In this document: in pieces, positions 40,504-48,927 of the stretch | Layout: each line of letters starts with the position of its first letter | Numbering within the stretch: position 1 is the stretch's first letter | Origin: Nocardioides islandensis | Lineage (GTDB): Bacteria; Actinomycetota; Actinomycetes; Propionibacteriales; Nocardioidaceae | Reading direction: 5' to 3' | Assembly: GCF_015352455.1 (NCBI RefSeq) | Contig: NZ_JADKPN010000013.1 | Location: 62,001-126,000 of the forward strand | DNA length: 64,000 nucleotides | Translations under genes and position numbers: made by a program | The notes under the pieces: model-generated | Seen by the model: only the letters and a program-made list of their open reading frames with translations | Told to the model about the DNA's origin: nothing | Databases searched by the model: none

Positions 40504-41820
40504 ATGACCCGCCGGGCTGGCCTCGTCGTCCTCGGGCTGGTGCTCGCGGCCGGCCTGGTGGGAGCGGCGTACGCCGGCACCCTGACCGACCTCGCGCCGT
40601 ACCGGTACGGCGGACGCGCCGCGCTGGACGGCCTTCCGCTGTACGGCGTCCGAGACCCGCTGTCCGGGCTGCCCTTCACGTACCCGCCGTTCGGCGCGCT
40701 CGTGATGGTCCCTCTCGCCCTGGTGAGCCTCCCGCTCGCCGGAGCCCTGGTGACGGCGGCCAGCGTCGGGGCCCTGGCCCGAGTGGTGGCGATGCCCGTC
40801 CTCGTGGTGGCAGCGCTGGCGATGGAGCCGGTGTGGCAGGACCTGAGGTTCGGCCAGGTCAACCTGCTGCTGATGCTGGCCGTCCTGGTCGACCTCGCGC
40901 GTCCCGAGCGCAAGGCGTCCGGGGTGCTGGTCGGCCTGGCGGCCGGCGTGAAGCTCACCCCGCTCGTGTTCGTCGTCCTCCTCGTGATGGTCGGACGTCG
41001 CGACGCCGCACTGCGGACCGCCGCGACCTTCGCGGCGACCGTCGCGCTCGGCTTCGTGGTCATGCCCGGCCAGTCGGCGGCGTACTGGAGCCACCGCCTG
41101 CTGGACGGCACCCGCGTCGGACCGCCGGAGCTGACGCACAACCAGTCGGTGTACGGCGTACTCAGCCGGCTCCTCGGCGAGCCACCGCCGGTCGCGCTCT
41201 GGGTCCTCGTCGCCGGTCCCCTGGCCCTCGCCGTCCTCGTGGTCGCAGCCCTGTGGTGGCGACGGGGTGACCGCCTCCTGGGCACCGGCCTGGCCGGTCT
41301 CGCCATGCTGGTGGCCTCGCCGGTGTCGTGGTCGCACCACTGGGTGTGGGCGGTGCCGCTGACAGTGGCCATCTGGCGACACAGCCGCGCGGTCGCCCTG
41401 GCCTGGGCCGTGGTGTTCGTGGCCCGGCCGATCCTCTGGCCACCGTGGGGCGACGGTCGCGAGCACGACTGGGACCTCGCGCAGCACCTCGTCGGCAACG
41501 CCTACCTCCTCGCGGCCGCCGGGCTCGTGGTCTGGGCCACGACGCGCCTGCGCGCCGGGCCTATCGTGGGCGTCGTGAGCGACGAGGACATCCAGGCCCG
41601 GATCAAGGGACTCATCGACCAGGAGCACGACCTGCGCCAGAAGCTCGGCGCCGGCGAGATCAGCAGCGAGGACGAGCACGCCGACCTGGCCCGCATCGAG
41701 GTCGAGCTCGACCAGTGCTGGGACCTGCTGCGCCAGCGCCGCGCGCGTCGCGAGTTCGGGCAGGACCCCGAGGGCGCCGAGGTCCGCGACGCGGGCACCG
41801 TGGAGCACTACCAGGGCTGA
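40504..41820 (+). CDS. GT87-type membrane glycosyltransferase fused to DUF2630
   Basis: 438 aa. Residues 1-355 are a polytopic membrane protein of the GT87/DUF2029 alpha-mannosyltransferase type: LTDLAPYRYGGRAALDGLPL, YGVRDPLSGLPFTYPPFGAL, EPVWQDLRFGQVNLLLMLAV, LVGLAAGVKLTPLVFVVLLV, LTHNQSVYGVLSRLL and SPVSWSHHWVWAVPLTVAIW. Residues about 358-438 are a complete DUF2630 protein: VSDEDIQARIKGLIDQEHDL to LDQCWDLLRQRRARREFGQD, usually free-standing. The junction is in frame with no stop. GTG 41575 with TATCGT 7 nt upstream could also start a separate leaderless DUF2630 transcript. The polyprenol-sugar donor is inferred from family. Confidence 0.78.
   Translation: MTRRAGLVVLGLVLAAGLVGAAYAGTLTDLAPYRYGGRAALDGLPLYGVRDPLSGLPFTYPPFGALVMVPLALVSLPLAGALVTAASVGALARVVAMPVLVVAALAMEPVWQDLRFGQVNLLLMLAVLVDLARPERKASGVLVGLAAGVKLTPLVFVVLLVMVGRRDAALRTAATFAATVALGFVVMPGQSAAYWSHRLLDGTRVGPPELTHNQSVYGVLSRLLGEPPPVALWVLVAGPLALAVLVVAALWWRRGDRLLGTGLAGLAMLVASPVSWSHHWVWAVPLTVAIWRHSRAVALAWAVVFVARPILWPPWGDGREHDWDLAQHLVGNAYLLAAAGLVVWATTRLRAGPIVGVVSDEDIQARIKGLIDQEHDLRQKLGAGEISSEDEHADLARIEVELDQCWDLLRQRRARREFGQDPEGAEVRDAGTVEHYQG
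41562..41577 (+). promoter_or_regulatory. Internal leaderless promoter for DUF2630
   Basis: TATCGT (41562-41567) lies 7 nt before GTG 41575, exactly where a stand-alone DUF2630 protein would start. It sits inside the GT87 reading frame. Confidence 0.4.
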
Positions 41821-41827
41821 ACCCGGC

Positions 41828-42190
41828 TCACGCCAGCAGCGCCAGCACGACCCGGGCGATGCCCAACGGCGGGCCGAGGGGCAGCGCGAACCCGACCCAG
41901 AACACCGCCTCCAACGGCAGCAGGGCGAGCGAGTACGCCGCGGCGTGCGGCGCGCCGAACCACAGGGCCACGCCGACCGCCACCTCCAGCAGGCACACCA
42001 GCAGGTACCCCGCCAGCAGCGGCACCGACGTCGGGAAGCCCCACGACTCGAACGGCCCACCGCCGTACGTCGGGAAGCCGAGGAACGTCCACACCTGGTG
42101 GGTGCGCGCGAAGTGCAGCAGCCCGAACAGGCACGGGATGCCGAAGCCCAGGCCGAGCAAGACCGAGCACACGGCGGCCGTCTTCAGCAC
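41828..42190 (-). CDS. Small polytopic membrane protein
   Basis: 120 aa from GTG 42190. Four hydrophobic stretches are seen: AAVCSVLLGLGFGIPCLFGL, VPLLAGYLLVCLLEVAVGVA, AYSLALLPLEAVFWVGFALP, GIARVVLALLA. A loop TFLGFPTYGGGPFESWGFPT lies between the first two. The layout resembles DoxX-like or other small four-helix membrane proteins, but I cannot assign a family. It starts 20 nt downstream of the TetR stop, so the two genes are likely one transcript. Confidence 0.65.
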   Translation of the reverse strand: MLKTAAVCSVLLGLGFGIPCLFGLLHFARTHQVWTFLGFPTYGGGPFESWGFPTSVPLLAGYLLVCLLEVAVGVALWFGAPHAAAYSLALLPLEAVFWVGFALPLGPPLGIARVVLALLA

Positions 42191-42210
42191 CCGCCGATCA
42201 TGCTCCCGCG

Positions 42211-42933
42211 TCAGGAGACGGGGAAGCCCGCGGCCAGCGCGGCACTGCGCAACGTCGACTCGAACAGCGCGTCCCGCGCGGCCTCGCCCATCCAGTCGAA
42301 CTGGCCGTACACGTCGAGGCAGGTGACGCCGTGGAGCGTCGCCCAGGCGTGCAGCATCGCCTGGTGAGTGGCCGCGGGGATGGCGTCGCCGACCAGCTCG
42401 TCCTTCTCCTCGAAGTGGGCGACGAGCTCGTCGGCCACCTCGCGCACGAGCGGCTCGGAGAGCACGCCAAGCTCGGCCGCGCGCAGGAACAGCTGGGCCA
42501 GCTGCCCCATCGCGTCCTTGGCCGCGTCGGTCGTGGGGCCGTCCTCCGGGGCGACGTAACCCGGCAGCGGCATGCCCAGGATCAGCGCGAACTGGGCCGG
42601 TTCGGACCGCGCCCAGTCGCGGTAGGCCTTCCCCACCACGATCCATCGTCCGGCCACGTCGTCCTGGTCGACGGTCTCGCGGGCCGCGGCGACGGTGCGC
42701 CCCAGGTCGCGGTACCCGTCGGCGATCAGGTCGGTGAGCAGCTCGTCGCGGTCGGCGTAGTACCGGTACAGAGCCGGCGGCGTCATCCCCATCTCCTTGG
42801 CGATGTCGGTGAACCGCACCTCGGAGGCACCGTGGTCGCGCATCAGCCCGCGCGCGACCTCCTTGATCTCCTCGACGGTCGCGGCGCGCTGGCGCTCACG
42901 GCGGGTGAGAGACCCACTCTCGGCGATGCTCAC
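42211..42933 (-). CDS. TetR-family regulator of the MMPL transporter
   Basis: 240 aa from GTG 42933, chosen because GGGGGAGGAG stands just before it. The HTH is RQRAATVEEIKEVARGLMRD, GASEVRFTDIAKEMGMTPPA, LYRYYADRDELLTDLIADGY. The C-terminal domain has WARSEPAQFALILGMPLPGY and a tail AWATLHGVTCLDVYGQFDWM of the TetR_C_13 type. It is divergent from the MMPL gene, with palindromes between them, so it probably represses that gene and itself. The inducing ligand is unknown. Confidence 0.9.
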   Translation of the reverse strand: MSIAESGSLTRRERQRAATVEEIKEVARGLMRDHGASEVRFTDIAKEMGMTPPALYRYYADRDELLTDLIADGYRDLGRTVAAARETVDQDDVAGRWIVVGKAYRDWARSEPAQFALILGMPLPGYVAPEDGPTTDAAKDAMGQLAQLFLRAAELGVLSEPLVREVADELVAHFEEKDELVGDAIPAATHQAMLHAWATLHGVTCLDVYGQFDWMGEAARDALFESTLRSAALAAGFPVS

Positions 42934-42993
42934 GGGTGCTCCTCCCCCGGACCGGGGTACGACTGGATGACGATTGCGTAACGCATCGTCACA

Positions 42994-43018
42994 CAAGTGA
43001 AGTCACTTGACAAGTGAC
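42994..43018. promoter_or_regulatory. TetR operator between regulator and MMPL gene
   Basis: GTCACTTGACAAGTGAC (43002-43018) is a perfect 17-bp palindrome. It overlaps a second one, CAAGTGA-AG-TCACTTG (42994-43009). Two interleaved dyads suggest binding of two TetR dimers. They stand about 60 bp before each start codon. Confidence 0.75.
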
Positions 43019-43068
43019 GGCACATCGTGTTCGTTATGCACCATAACTGACTTCCGAGGAGAACCGCG

Positions 43069-45315
43069 ATGACCGTCCTGTCACCCGGCCGGCACCAGGA
43101 GCCCGCCGCCACCACTCCCCGCATCGGCCCTCTCGGCCGCCTGGCCCGCGTCACCTTCCGCCGTCGCGGCCGCACCGTCGTGGCCTGGCTGCTCGCGCTC
43201 GGCGTCGCCGTCGGGCTGGCTTCGGCGTTCGGCGGCGAGTTCAAGGCCGACTACTCCGCGCCGGGGTCGGACTCCAAGCAGGCGCAGACCCTGCTCGAGC
43301 AGCGGTTCCCCACGCAGGCCGGTGACACCGTCGACGTGGTGGTGCGCGCGGACGGTGGCGTGCAGGGCAAGCAGTCCGAGGTCCAGGACGTCCTCGCCGA
43401 GCTGGCGAAGGTCCCGCACGTGGCCGGGGTCTCCGACCCGTTCCAGGACCCGGCGGGCATCAGCCAGGACGGTACGACGCTCGTCGCGCACCTGCGCCTC
43501 GACGTCGAGAACCCCGTCGACATGCCGATCGACGACAGCCAGCAGATGCTCGACATCGCGAACGCCGCGTCGACCGGCGGCTTCCACGTCGCCCTCGGCG
43601 GTCAGTCGGTCCAGCAGGCCGAGCAGGGCGAGATCGGTTCCGAGGGCCTCGGCCTGGCCGCGGCCGCCATCATCCTGCTCCTGATGTTCGGCTCCGTGGT
43701 GGCCGCCGGGCTGCCGATCGTCGTCGCCGTCGCCGGGCTCGCGGTCAGCAGCACGCTGACGACGGTCGTCATCTCCCTCGTCGACGCCCCGGACTGGTCG
43801 ACCTCGCTGGCCACGATGATGGGCATCGGCATCGGGATCGACTACGCGCTACTGATGGTCACCCGGTTCCGTGAGTGGCGCGCCGCCGGCCTCGACCCCG
43901 AGGCCGCCACGGTCGCCACGCTCGACACCGCAGGCCGCTCGGTGATGGTCGCCGGCACCACCGTGGTGATCAGCATGCTCGGCCTGTTCGCCATGGGTCT
44001 GTCCTTCATGCGCGGCGCCGCCGTCGTCACCATCCTGGGCGTGCTGATCGTGATGCTCGCCAGCGTCACGCTCTTCCCCGCCCTCCTCGGCTACCTGGGC
44101 AAGCACATCGACCGGCTGCGGCTCCCGCTCGGCCGGTTCATGGGCGGGGGGCACCAGATCACCGTCGCGGCCGGCGGCCACGTCGAGCCGTCGCGTGCCT
44201 GGCTGGGCTGGAGCCGCCTGGTCGACCGGCACCGCATCGCGGCCGCCGTCGTCGGCACCGCCGCGCTGCTCGCCCTGGCCGCGCCGTTCCTCGGTGTCCA
44301 GTTCGGGTTCCCCGACGCCGGCAACAACCGCGAGGAGACCAGCACCCGCCAGGCCTACGACATGCTCGCCGACGGCTTCGGCCCCGGCATGAACGGTCCG
44401 CTGCTGCTCGTCGCCGAGCTGCCTCCCGGTTCCGACGCCAGTGCGCTGGACGGGGTCTCCCAGGCGGTGTCGGCCACGCCCGGCGTCGTCGCCGTCGCGC
44501 CGGCCACGCTCAACGAGACCGGCGACGCGGCGGTGATGACGGTGGTGCCGGCGACCGGCCCGCAGGACCAGGAGTCCGAGGACCTCATCCGCACCCTGCG
44601 CGACGACGTGCTCCCGCAGGCCACGGCCGGCGGCGACGTGTCCGTGTACGTCGGCGGCGTGACGGCGACCTCGATCGACAGCACGGACAACATCACCAAG
44701 CGGCTCCCGCTGCTGATCGGTGGCGTCGTCCTGCTCTCGATGCTGCTGCTCATCGCGTCGTTCCGGTCGCTGGCGGTCGCCGTCAAGGCGGCCGTGATGA
44801 ACCTGCTGTCGGTCGCCGCGGCGTACGGCGTCGTGGCCCTCGTCCTCCAGGGCGGCTGGGTCGGCCAGCTGGTCGGCATCGACACGCACACGCCGCTGCC
44901 GTCCTTCGTGCCGGTGCTGATGTTCGCGGTGCTGTTCGGGCTGTCGATGGACTACGAGGTGTTCCTGGTCAGCCGGATGCGCGAGGGCTGGCTGCGTACC
45001 GGCGACAACGAGCAGGCCATCCTCGGCGGTCTCGCCGGCACCGGCCGGGTGATCACCGCGGCGGCGGCGATCATGGTCGCGGTGTTCGCGGCGTTCGTCC
45101 CCTCCCCCGACGTGATCCTCAAGGTCATCGGCGTGGGCATGGCGGCGGCGATCTTCATCGACGCGACCGTCGTGCGGATGCTGCTCGTCCCTGCGGTCAT
45201 GCACCTGCTGGGCCGGGCCAACTGGTGGATGCCGGAGTGGCTGGGCCGGCGGCTCCCGGAGCTGCACGTCGAGGGGCACCCGGAGGACCACCTGCCGCAG
45301 GCGCAGCCCGTCTGA
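43069..45315 (+). CDS. MMPL-family RND transporter
   Basis: 748 aa. Twelve membrane spans in two repeats, each after a large outer loop. The conserved proton-relay GxxxDY motifs are GIGIDYALLMVTRFREW (about residue 262) and FGLSMDYEVFLVSRMREGWL (about 628). Other segments are FGSVVAAGLPIVVAVAGLAV and GRVITAAAAIMVAVFAAFVP. MMPL proteins export lipids or drugs using proton motive force; the cargo is unknown. TetR control is inferred from the palindromes upstream. CGAGGAGAA is the ribosome site. Confidence 0.95.
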   Translation: MTVLSPGRHQEPAATTPRIGPLGRLARVTFRRRGRTVVAWLLALGVAVGLASAFGGEFKADYSAPGSDSKQAQTLLEQRFPTQAGDTVDVVVRADGGVQGKQSEVQDVLAELAKVPHVAGVSDPFQDPAGISQDGTTLVAHLRLDVENPVDMPIDDSQQMLDIANAASTGGFHVALGGQSVQQAEQGEIGSEGLGLAAAAIILLLMFGSVVAAGLPIVVAVAGLAVSSTLTTVVISLVDAPDWSTSLATMMGIGIGIDYALLMVTRFREWRAAGLDPEAATVATLDTAGRSVMVAGTTVVISMLGLFAMGLSFMRGAAVVTILGVLIVMLASVTLFPALLGYLGKHIDRLRLPLGRFMGGGHQITVAAGGHVEPSRAWLGWSRLVDRHRIAAAVVGTAALLALAAPFLGVQFGFPDAGNNREETSTRQAYDMLADGFGPGMNGPLLLVAELPPGSDASALDGVSQAVSATPGVVAVAPATLNETGDAAVMTVVPATGPQDQESEDLIRTLRDDVLPQATAGGDVSVYVGGVTATSIDSTDNITKRLPLLIGGVVLLSMLLLIASFRSLAVAVKAAVMNLLSVAAAYGVVALVLQGGWVGQLVGIDTHTPLPSFVPVLMFAVLFGLSMDYEVFLVSRMREGWLRTGDNEQAILGGLAGTGRVITAAAAIMVAVFAAFVPSPDVILKVIGVGMAAAIFIDATVVRMLLVPAVMHLLGRANWWMPEWLGRRLPELHVEGHPEDHLPQAQPV

Positions 45316-45322
45316 CCCGCGG

Positions 45323-47017
45323 TCACGGGGTGGCGACGTCGACCGTCGCCACCCGGTGCAGCTTGGGTCGGTCGTGGTCGCCGTCGTTGACCTCGCCGCG
45401 TGACCACCAGAAGTGCAGCCGGTGCTCCTGGAGCTCGAGCACCGCCAGGTTGTTGTCGTACCAGGGTCCCTGCGCGACCTTCCACCGCAACGGCGAGCGC
45501 GGCACCTTGCCGCCGAGCAGCCGTCCGGTGGGCCGTGCCTTCCCGAGCGCCGCCACCTTGAACGCCACCTGCATGATCCGGGGCAGCGGGTTGCGGATCG
45601 GGGAGCAGGTGGCCTGCACGACCGCGCTGGTCAGCCGCTTGCCCGACGCCGGGTCGGCCCACGCCTCGGCCACGTAGCTGTGGTGCACGTCGCCGGACAT
45701 GAACGTGACCGACCGTGGAGCCCGCCCTCGCGCCCCCGAGGCCACCTCCACGACCATCCCGGCCACCTGCACGAACCCGCCCTGGAACGCCGCCCAGTGC
45801 TCGAGGTCCGCGGTCTGGCGCAGCCACTCCCCGGCCTTGCTGCCCAGCCGGCCCCACGCGCCCTGGGCCAGCGCCTCGCCGAACGCCTCGACGTGGTGCA
45901 GCTTGGGCGTCATCAGCAGCGGCAGCGACGTGCCCACGAGCAGGTGGTCGACGTCGCCGCGCATCCGCTCGTCGAGCCAGGCCATCTCGTCGTCGTCGAG
46001 CATCGAGCGATGGTCCGGCTCGAGCACGCGAGCGGCCCGCGAGTCCACGACCACGAGGCGGGCCTGGGTGCCGAAGTCGCGGGAGTAGCTCCACCGGTAC
46101 GAGGTGGGCTCCTGGTCGGCGCGGTCGGCCAGCTCGTCGAGCTCGGCGGTCACGTCGAGCTCGTCGTCCCCGTCGTACGCCGCGATCCGGCTCCACAGCT
46201 TGTCGTCGGCGCGGTCCTCGGCCCCGAGGTTCCCGAGGTGCTGGTAGACCCAGTACGACCCGAGGCCGGCCACCACGCGCTCGTGCCACCAGCTGGTGGC
46301 CTCCATCTCCTGGCGCCAGGTCCAGCTGGTGTTCCAGTCGTCGCGGATGTCGTGGTCGTCGAAGATCATCGCGCTCGGCAGCGTGGACAGCAGCCAGCGG
46401 TTGGCCGGGTCGCTCCACGCCAGCCGGTAGAGGTGGGCGTACTCCTGGTAGTCCTTCAGCTCGCTCCAGGGCGGCTGCTCGGGGTCGCGGCGCGAGGCGA
46501 TGAACTCCTTCATCCTCGGGCTGGTGTCGTCGGCGTAGACCTGGTCGCCGAGGAACACCACCACGTCGGGCCAGCGGTCGGGCTCGCCGGTGAGGCCGGC
46601 CATCCGCAGCGCGTAGGCGCGCAGCGCGTCGATGCCGAACCGGGCGTTGCTCTCCTCGTCGTGCGACACGCTCACCCGGCAGGACCCGAAGCCGACCCGC
46701 AGCGGCTTGCCCGGCTCCAGCGTCGGGACCACCGACGGCGGGAAGTCGGCGAACTCCGGCTCGTCGGGCGGCCAGACCGGCTCGCCGTCGACGTGCACGC
46801 GGTACGGCGTCTTGGTCCCGGGCGGCAGGCCGGTCACCTCCACCAGGGCGTAGTGGTGGCCGTGCGCGGCGAAGGTACGTGCAGTGGCCGTCACGTCGCC
46901 GGCCTCGACGGTGACCCTGGCGGCCTCGGCGGTCTCGACCCAGATGGTCGCGGAGGTGTCGTCCACGAAACGCAGGAGGGGCCCCAGACGCAGCGGGCCT
47001 TCCGGGAGGTCGCTCAC
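45323..47017 (-). CDS. PhoD-like alkaline phosphatase family protein
   Basis: 564 aa. An N-terminal beta-sandwich (residues about 8-90: LLRFVDDTSATIWVETAEAA, YALVEVTGLPPGTKTPYRVH) precedes a PhoD metallophosphatase domain: RVGFGSCRVSVSHDEESNAR, VVVFLGDQVYADDTSPRMKE, AMIFDDHDIRDDWNTSWTWR, VTFMSGDVHHSYVAEAWADP. These are the usual metal ligands. No Tat signal is seen, unlike classical PhoD, so it is predicted to be cytosolic. The start is GTG 47017, with TAAGGT 6 nt upstream. It converges on the MMPL gene; a stem-loop overlaps its last codons. Confidence 0.9.
   Translation of the reverse strand: MSDLPEGPLRLGPLLRFVDDTSATIWVETAEAARVTVEAGDVTATARTFAAHGHHYALVEVTGLPPGTKTPYRVHVDGEPVWPPDEPEFADFPPSVVPTLEPGKPLRVGFGSCRVSVSHDEESNARFGIDALRAYALRMAGLTGEPDRWPDVVVFLGDQVYADDTSPRMKEFIASRRDPEQPPWSELKDYQEYAHLYRLAWSDPANRWLLSTLPSAMIFDDHDIRDDWNTSWTWRQEMEATSWWHERVVAGLGSYWVYQHLGNLGAEDRADDKLWSRIAAYDGDDELDVTAELDELADRADQEPTSYRWSYSRDFGTQARLVVVDSRAARVLEPDHRSMLDDDEMAWLDERMRGDVDHLLVGTSLPLLMTPKLHHVEAFGEALAQGAWGRLGSKAGEWLRQTADLEHWAAFQGGFVQVAGMVVEVASGARGRAPRSVTFMSGDVHHSYVAEAWADPASGKRLTSAVVQATCSPIRNPLPRIMQVAFKVAALGKARPTGRLLGGKVPRSPLRWKVAQGPWYDNNLAVLELQEHRLHFWWSRGEVNDGDHDRPKLHRVATVDVATP
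45328..45354. terminator. Bidirectional stem-loop between MMPL and PhoD genes
   Basis: GGGTGGCGAC (45328-45337) and GTCGCCACCC (45345-45354) form a perfect 10-bp stem with a 7-nt loop. It overlaps the last codons of the PhoD-like gene and follows the MMPL stop by 13 bp. It could stop transcription from both sides. Confidence 0.65.
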
Positions 47018-47023
47018 ACCGGC

Positions 47024-47033
47024 ACCTTAGTGT
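47024..47033. promoter_or_regulatory. Overlapping divergent -10 boxes (PhoD-like / YdeI-like)
   Basis: On the minus strand TAAGGT (47024-47029) is 6 nt from GTG 47017. On the plus strand TAGTGT (47028-47033) is 6 nt from GTG 47040. The two -10 boxes share two base pairs, and both mRNAs would be leaderless. The whole divergent intergenic gap is 22 bp. Confidence 0.6.
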
Positions 47034-47039
47034 CGGGCC

Positions 47040-47594
47040 GTGGCCCTTCGAGATGACGTCCTGGACCTCCCGGACGTCGCCGCGTGGGAGGCCTGGCTGG
47101 AGGCCCACCACCGCACGGCGTCCGAGGCGTGGCTGCGGATCGCCAAGAGGCACTCCGGGCTGGCGACCATCTCGATCGGCGACGCCCTCGACGGCGCGCT
47201 GTGCTTCGGGTGGATCGACGGGCAGCGGAAGGGACTGGACGACGTGTCGTTCCTCCAGCGCTACTGCCCGCGCCGCGCCCGCTCGTCGTGGTCCCAGGTG
47301 AACGTCGAGAAGGTCGCCCGGCTCACCGCCGAGGGACGGATGCGCCCGTCGGGCCTGGCCGAGGTCGAGGCCGCGCGGGCCGACGGCCGGTGGGACGCGG
47401 CGTACGAGCGGCAGAGCACCGCCGCAGTGCCCGAGGACCTCGCGGCGGCCCTCGCCGCCGACCCGCCGGCCGCCGCGGCGTTCGAGGCCCTGAGCAGGAG
47501 CGAGCGGTACCTGGTGTTCCTGCCGATCCTCAAGACCACCACGCCGGCCGCGCGGGCACGGGCGGTCGCCCGGGCTGTCGACGGGTTGCGCTGA
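47040..47594 (+). CDS. YdeI/OmdA-like protein
   Basis: 184 aa from GTG 47040. Family segments are WEAWLEAHHRTASEAWLRIA, LCFGWIDGQRKGLDDVSFLQ, RYCPRRARSSWSQVNVEKVA, GLAEVEAARADGRWDAAYER, and the helical tail ALSRSERYLVFLPILKTTTP. YdeI/OmpD-associated proteins are small cytosolic proteins of unclear role. The start codon choice is supported by the -10 box 6 nt upstream. A phenylacetate-CoA ligase gene follows 16 bp downstream. Confidence 0.88.
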   Translation: MALRDDVLDLPDVAAWEAWLEAHHRTASEAWLRIAKRHSGLATISIGDALDGALCFGWIDGQRKGLDDVSFLQRYCPRRARSSWSQVNVEKVARLTAEGRMRPSGLAEVEAARADGRWDAAYERQSTAAVPEDLAAALAADPPAAAAFEALSRSERYLVFLPILKTTTPAARARAVARAVDGLR

Positions 47595-47610
47595 CGGGTT
47601 GACTGCAGCC

Positions 47611-48927
47611 ATGGAGCCGACTGCCCGCTTGGCCGACCTCGCGCCCCGGCCCGGTGACCTGGAGCCGATCGAGACGGCGTCCCGCGACGAGCTCGCCGCC
47701 CTCCAGCTCTCTCGTCTGCGGTCGTCGCTGTCACGCGCCTACGAGCACGTGCCGCACTACCGTCGCGCGTTCGACGAGGCCGGCGTGCACCCCGGCGACG
47801 TGCGGTCGCTGGAGGACCTCGCGCGGTTCCCGTTCACCTCGAAGGCGGACCTGCGCGACAACTACCCGTTCGGGATGTTCGCGGTGCCGCGCTCCGAGGT
47901 CGTGCGGGTGCACGCGTCGTCCGGTACGACGGGCCGGCCGACCGTGGTCGGGTACACGCGCAACGACATCGACACCTGGGCCGACGTGATGGCCCGGTCG
48001 ATCCGCGCAGCCGGTGGGCGTCCCGGGATGGTCTGCCACGTGGCGTACGGCTACGGGCTCTTCACCGGCGGCCTGGGCGCCCACTACGGCGCCGAACGAC
48101 TCGGCTGCACGGTGGTGCCGGTGTCCGGCGGGATGACCGAGCGGCAGGTCACGCTCATCCGGGACTTCGAGCCCGAGGTGATCATGGTGACGCCGTCGTA
48201 CATGCTCGCGATCCTCGACGAGATGGAGCGCCAGGGCCTCGACCCGGCGGCGTCGTCGCTGAAGGTCGGCATCTTCGGCGCCGAGCCGTGGACCGCCGAC
48301 ATGCGCCGCGAGATCGAGGAGCGCGCCGGCATGCACGCCGTCGACATCTACGGGCTGTCCGAGGTGATCGGACCCGGAGTGGCGCAGGAGTGCGTCGAGA
48401 CCAAGGACGGGCTGCACGTCTGGGAGGACCACTTCTTTCCGGAGGTCGTCGACCCGGAGACCGGTGCGGTGCTGCCGGACGGCGAGCTCGGCGAGCTGGT
48501 GTTCACCTCGCTGACCAAGGAGGCGATGCCGGTCGTGCGCTACCGCACGCGCGACCTGACCCGGCTGCTTCCCGGTACGGCGCGGACGATGCGGCGGATG
48601 GAGAAGATCACCGGCCGCAGCGACGACATGATGATCATCCGTGGCGTGAACCTGTTCCCGACCCAGTTCGAGGAGCTGATCCTCGCGGAGGCCGAGCTGT
48701 CGCCGCACTTCCAGTGCGTGCTGACCCGGCCCTCGCGGCTCGACGAGCTCACGATCCGGGTGGAGAGCCGATCCTCCCTCTCCGACTCCGAGGCGCTCGT
48801 CATCGCCGAGCGGATCGCCGAGCGGGCCAAGGCCACGACGGGTGCCTCGGTGAGGTTCGAGGTGCTGGCCCCGGGTTCGGTCGCGCGTTCCACCGGGAAG
48901 ATGAAGCGGATCGTCGATGAGCGTTGA
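47611..48927 (+). CDS. paaK: Phenylacetate-CoA ligase-type enzyme
   Basis: 438 aa from ATG 47611 (TTG 47599 is also possible). An ANL-superfamily adenylating enzyme: phosphate loop VRVHASSGTTGRPTVVGYTR, then FTGGLGAHYGAERLGCTVVP, DIYGLSEVIGPGVAQECVET, MPVVRYRTRDLTRLLPGTAR and MIIRGVNLFPTQFEE. It activates an aryl acid (phenylacetate in the classic case) to its CoA thioester. No other paa genes are in the window, so the acid is uncertain. Its last 11 bp overlap the next gene, a SRPBCC protein. Confidence 0.88.
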   Translation: MEPTARLADLAPRPGDLEPIETASRDELAALQLSRLRSSLSRAYEHVPHYRRAFDEAGVHPGDVRSLEDLARFPFTSKADLRDNYPFGMFAVPRSEVVRVHASSGTTGRPTVVGYTRNDIDTWADVMARSIRAAGGRPGMVCHVAYGYGLFTGGLGAHYGAERLGCTVVPVSGGMTERQVTLIRDFEPEVIMVTPSYMLAILDEMERQGLDPAASSLKVGIFGAEPWTADMRREIEERAGMHAVDIYGLSEVIGPGVAQECVETKDGLHVWEDHFFPEVVDPETGAVLPDGELGELVFTSLTKEAMPVVRYRTRDLTRLLPGTARTMRRMEKITGRSDDMMIIRGVNLFPTQFEELILAEAELSPHFQCVLTRPSRLDELTIRVESRSSLSDSEALVIAERIAERAKATTGASVRFEVLAPGSVARSTGKMKRIVDER

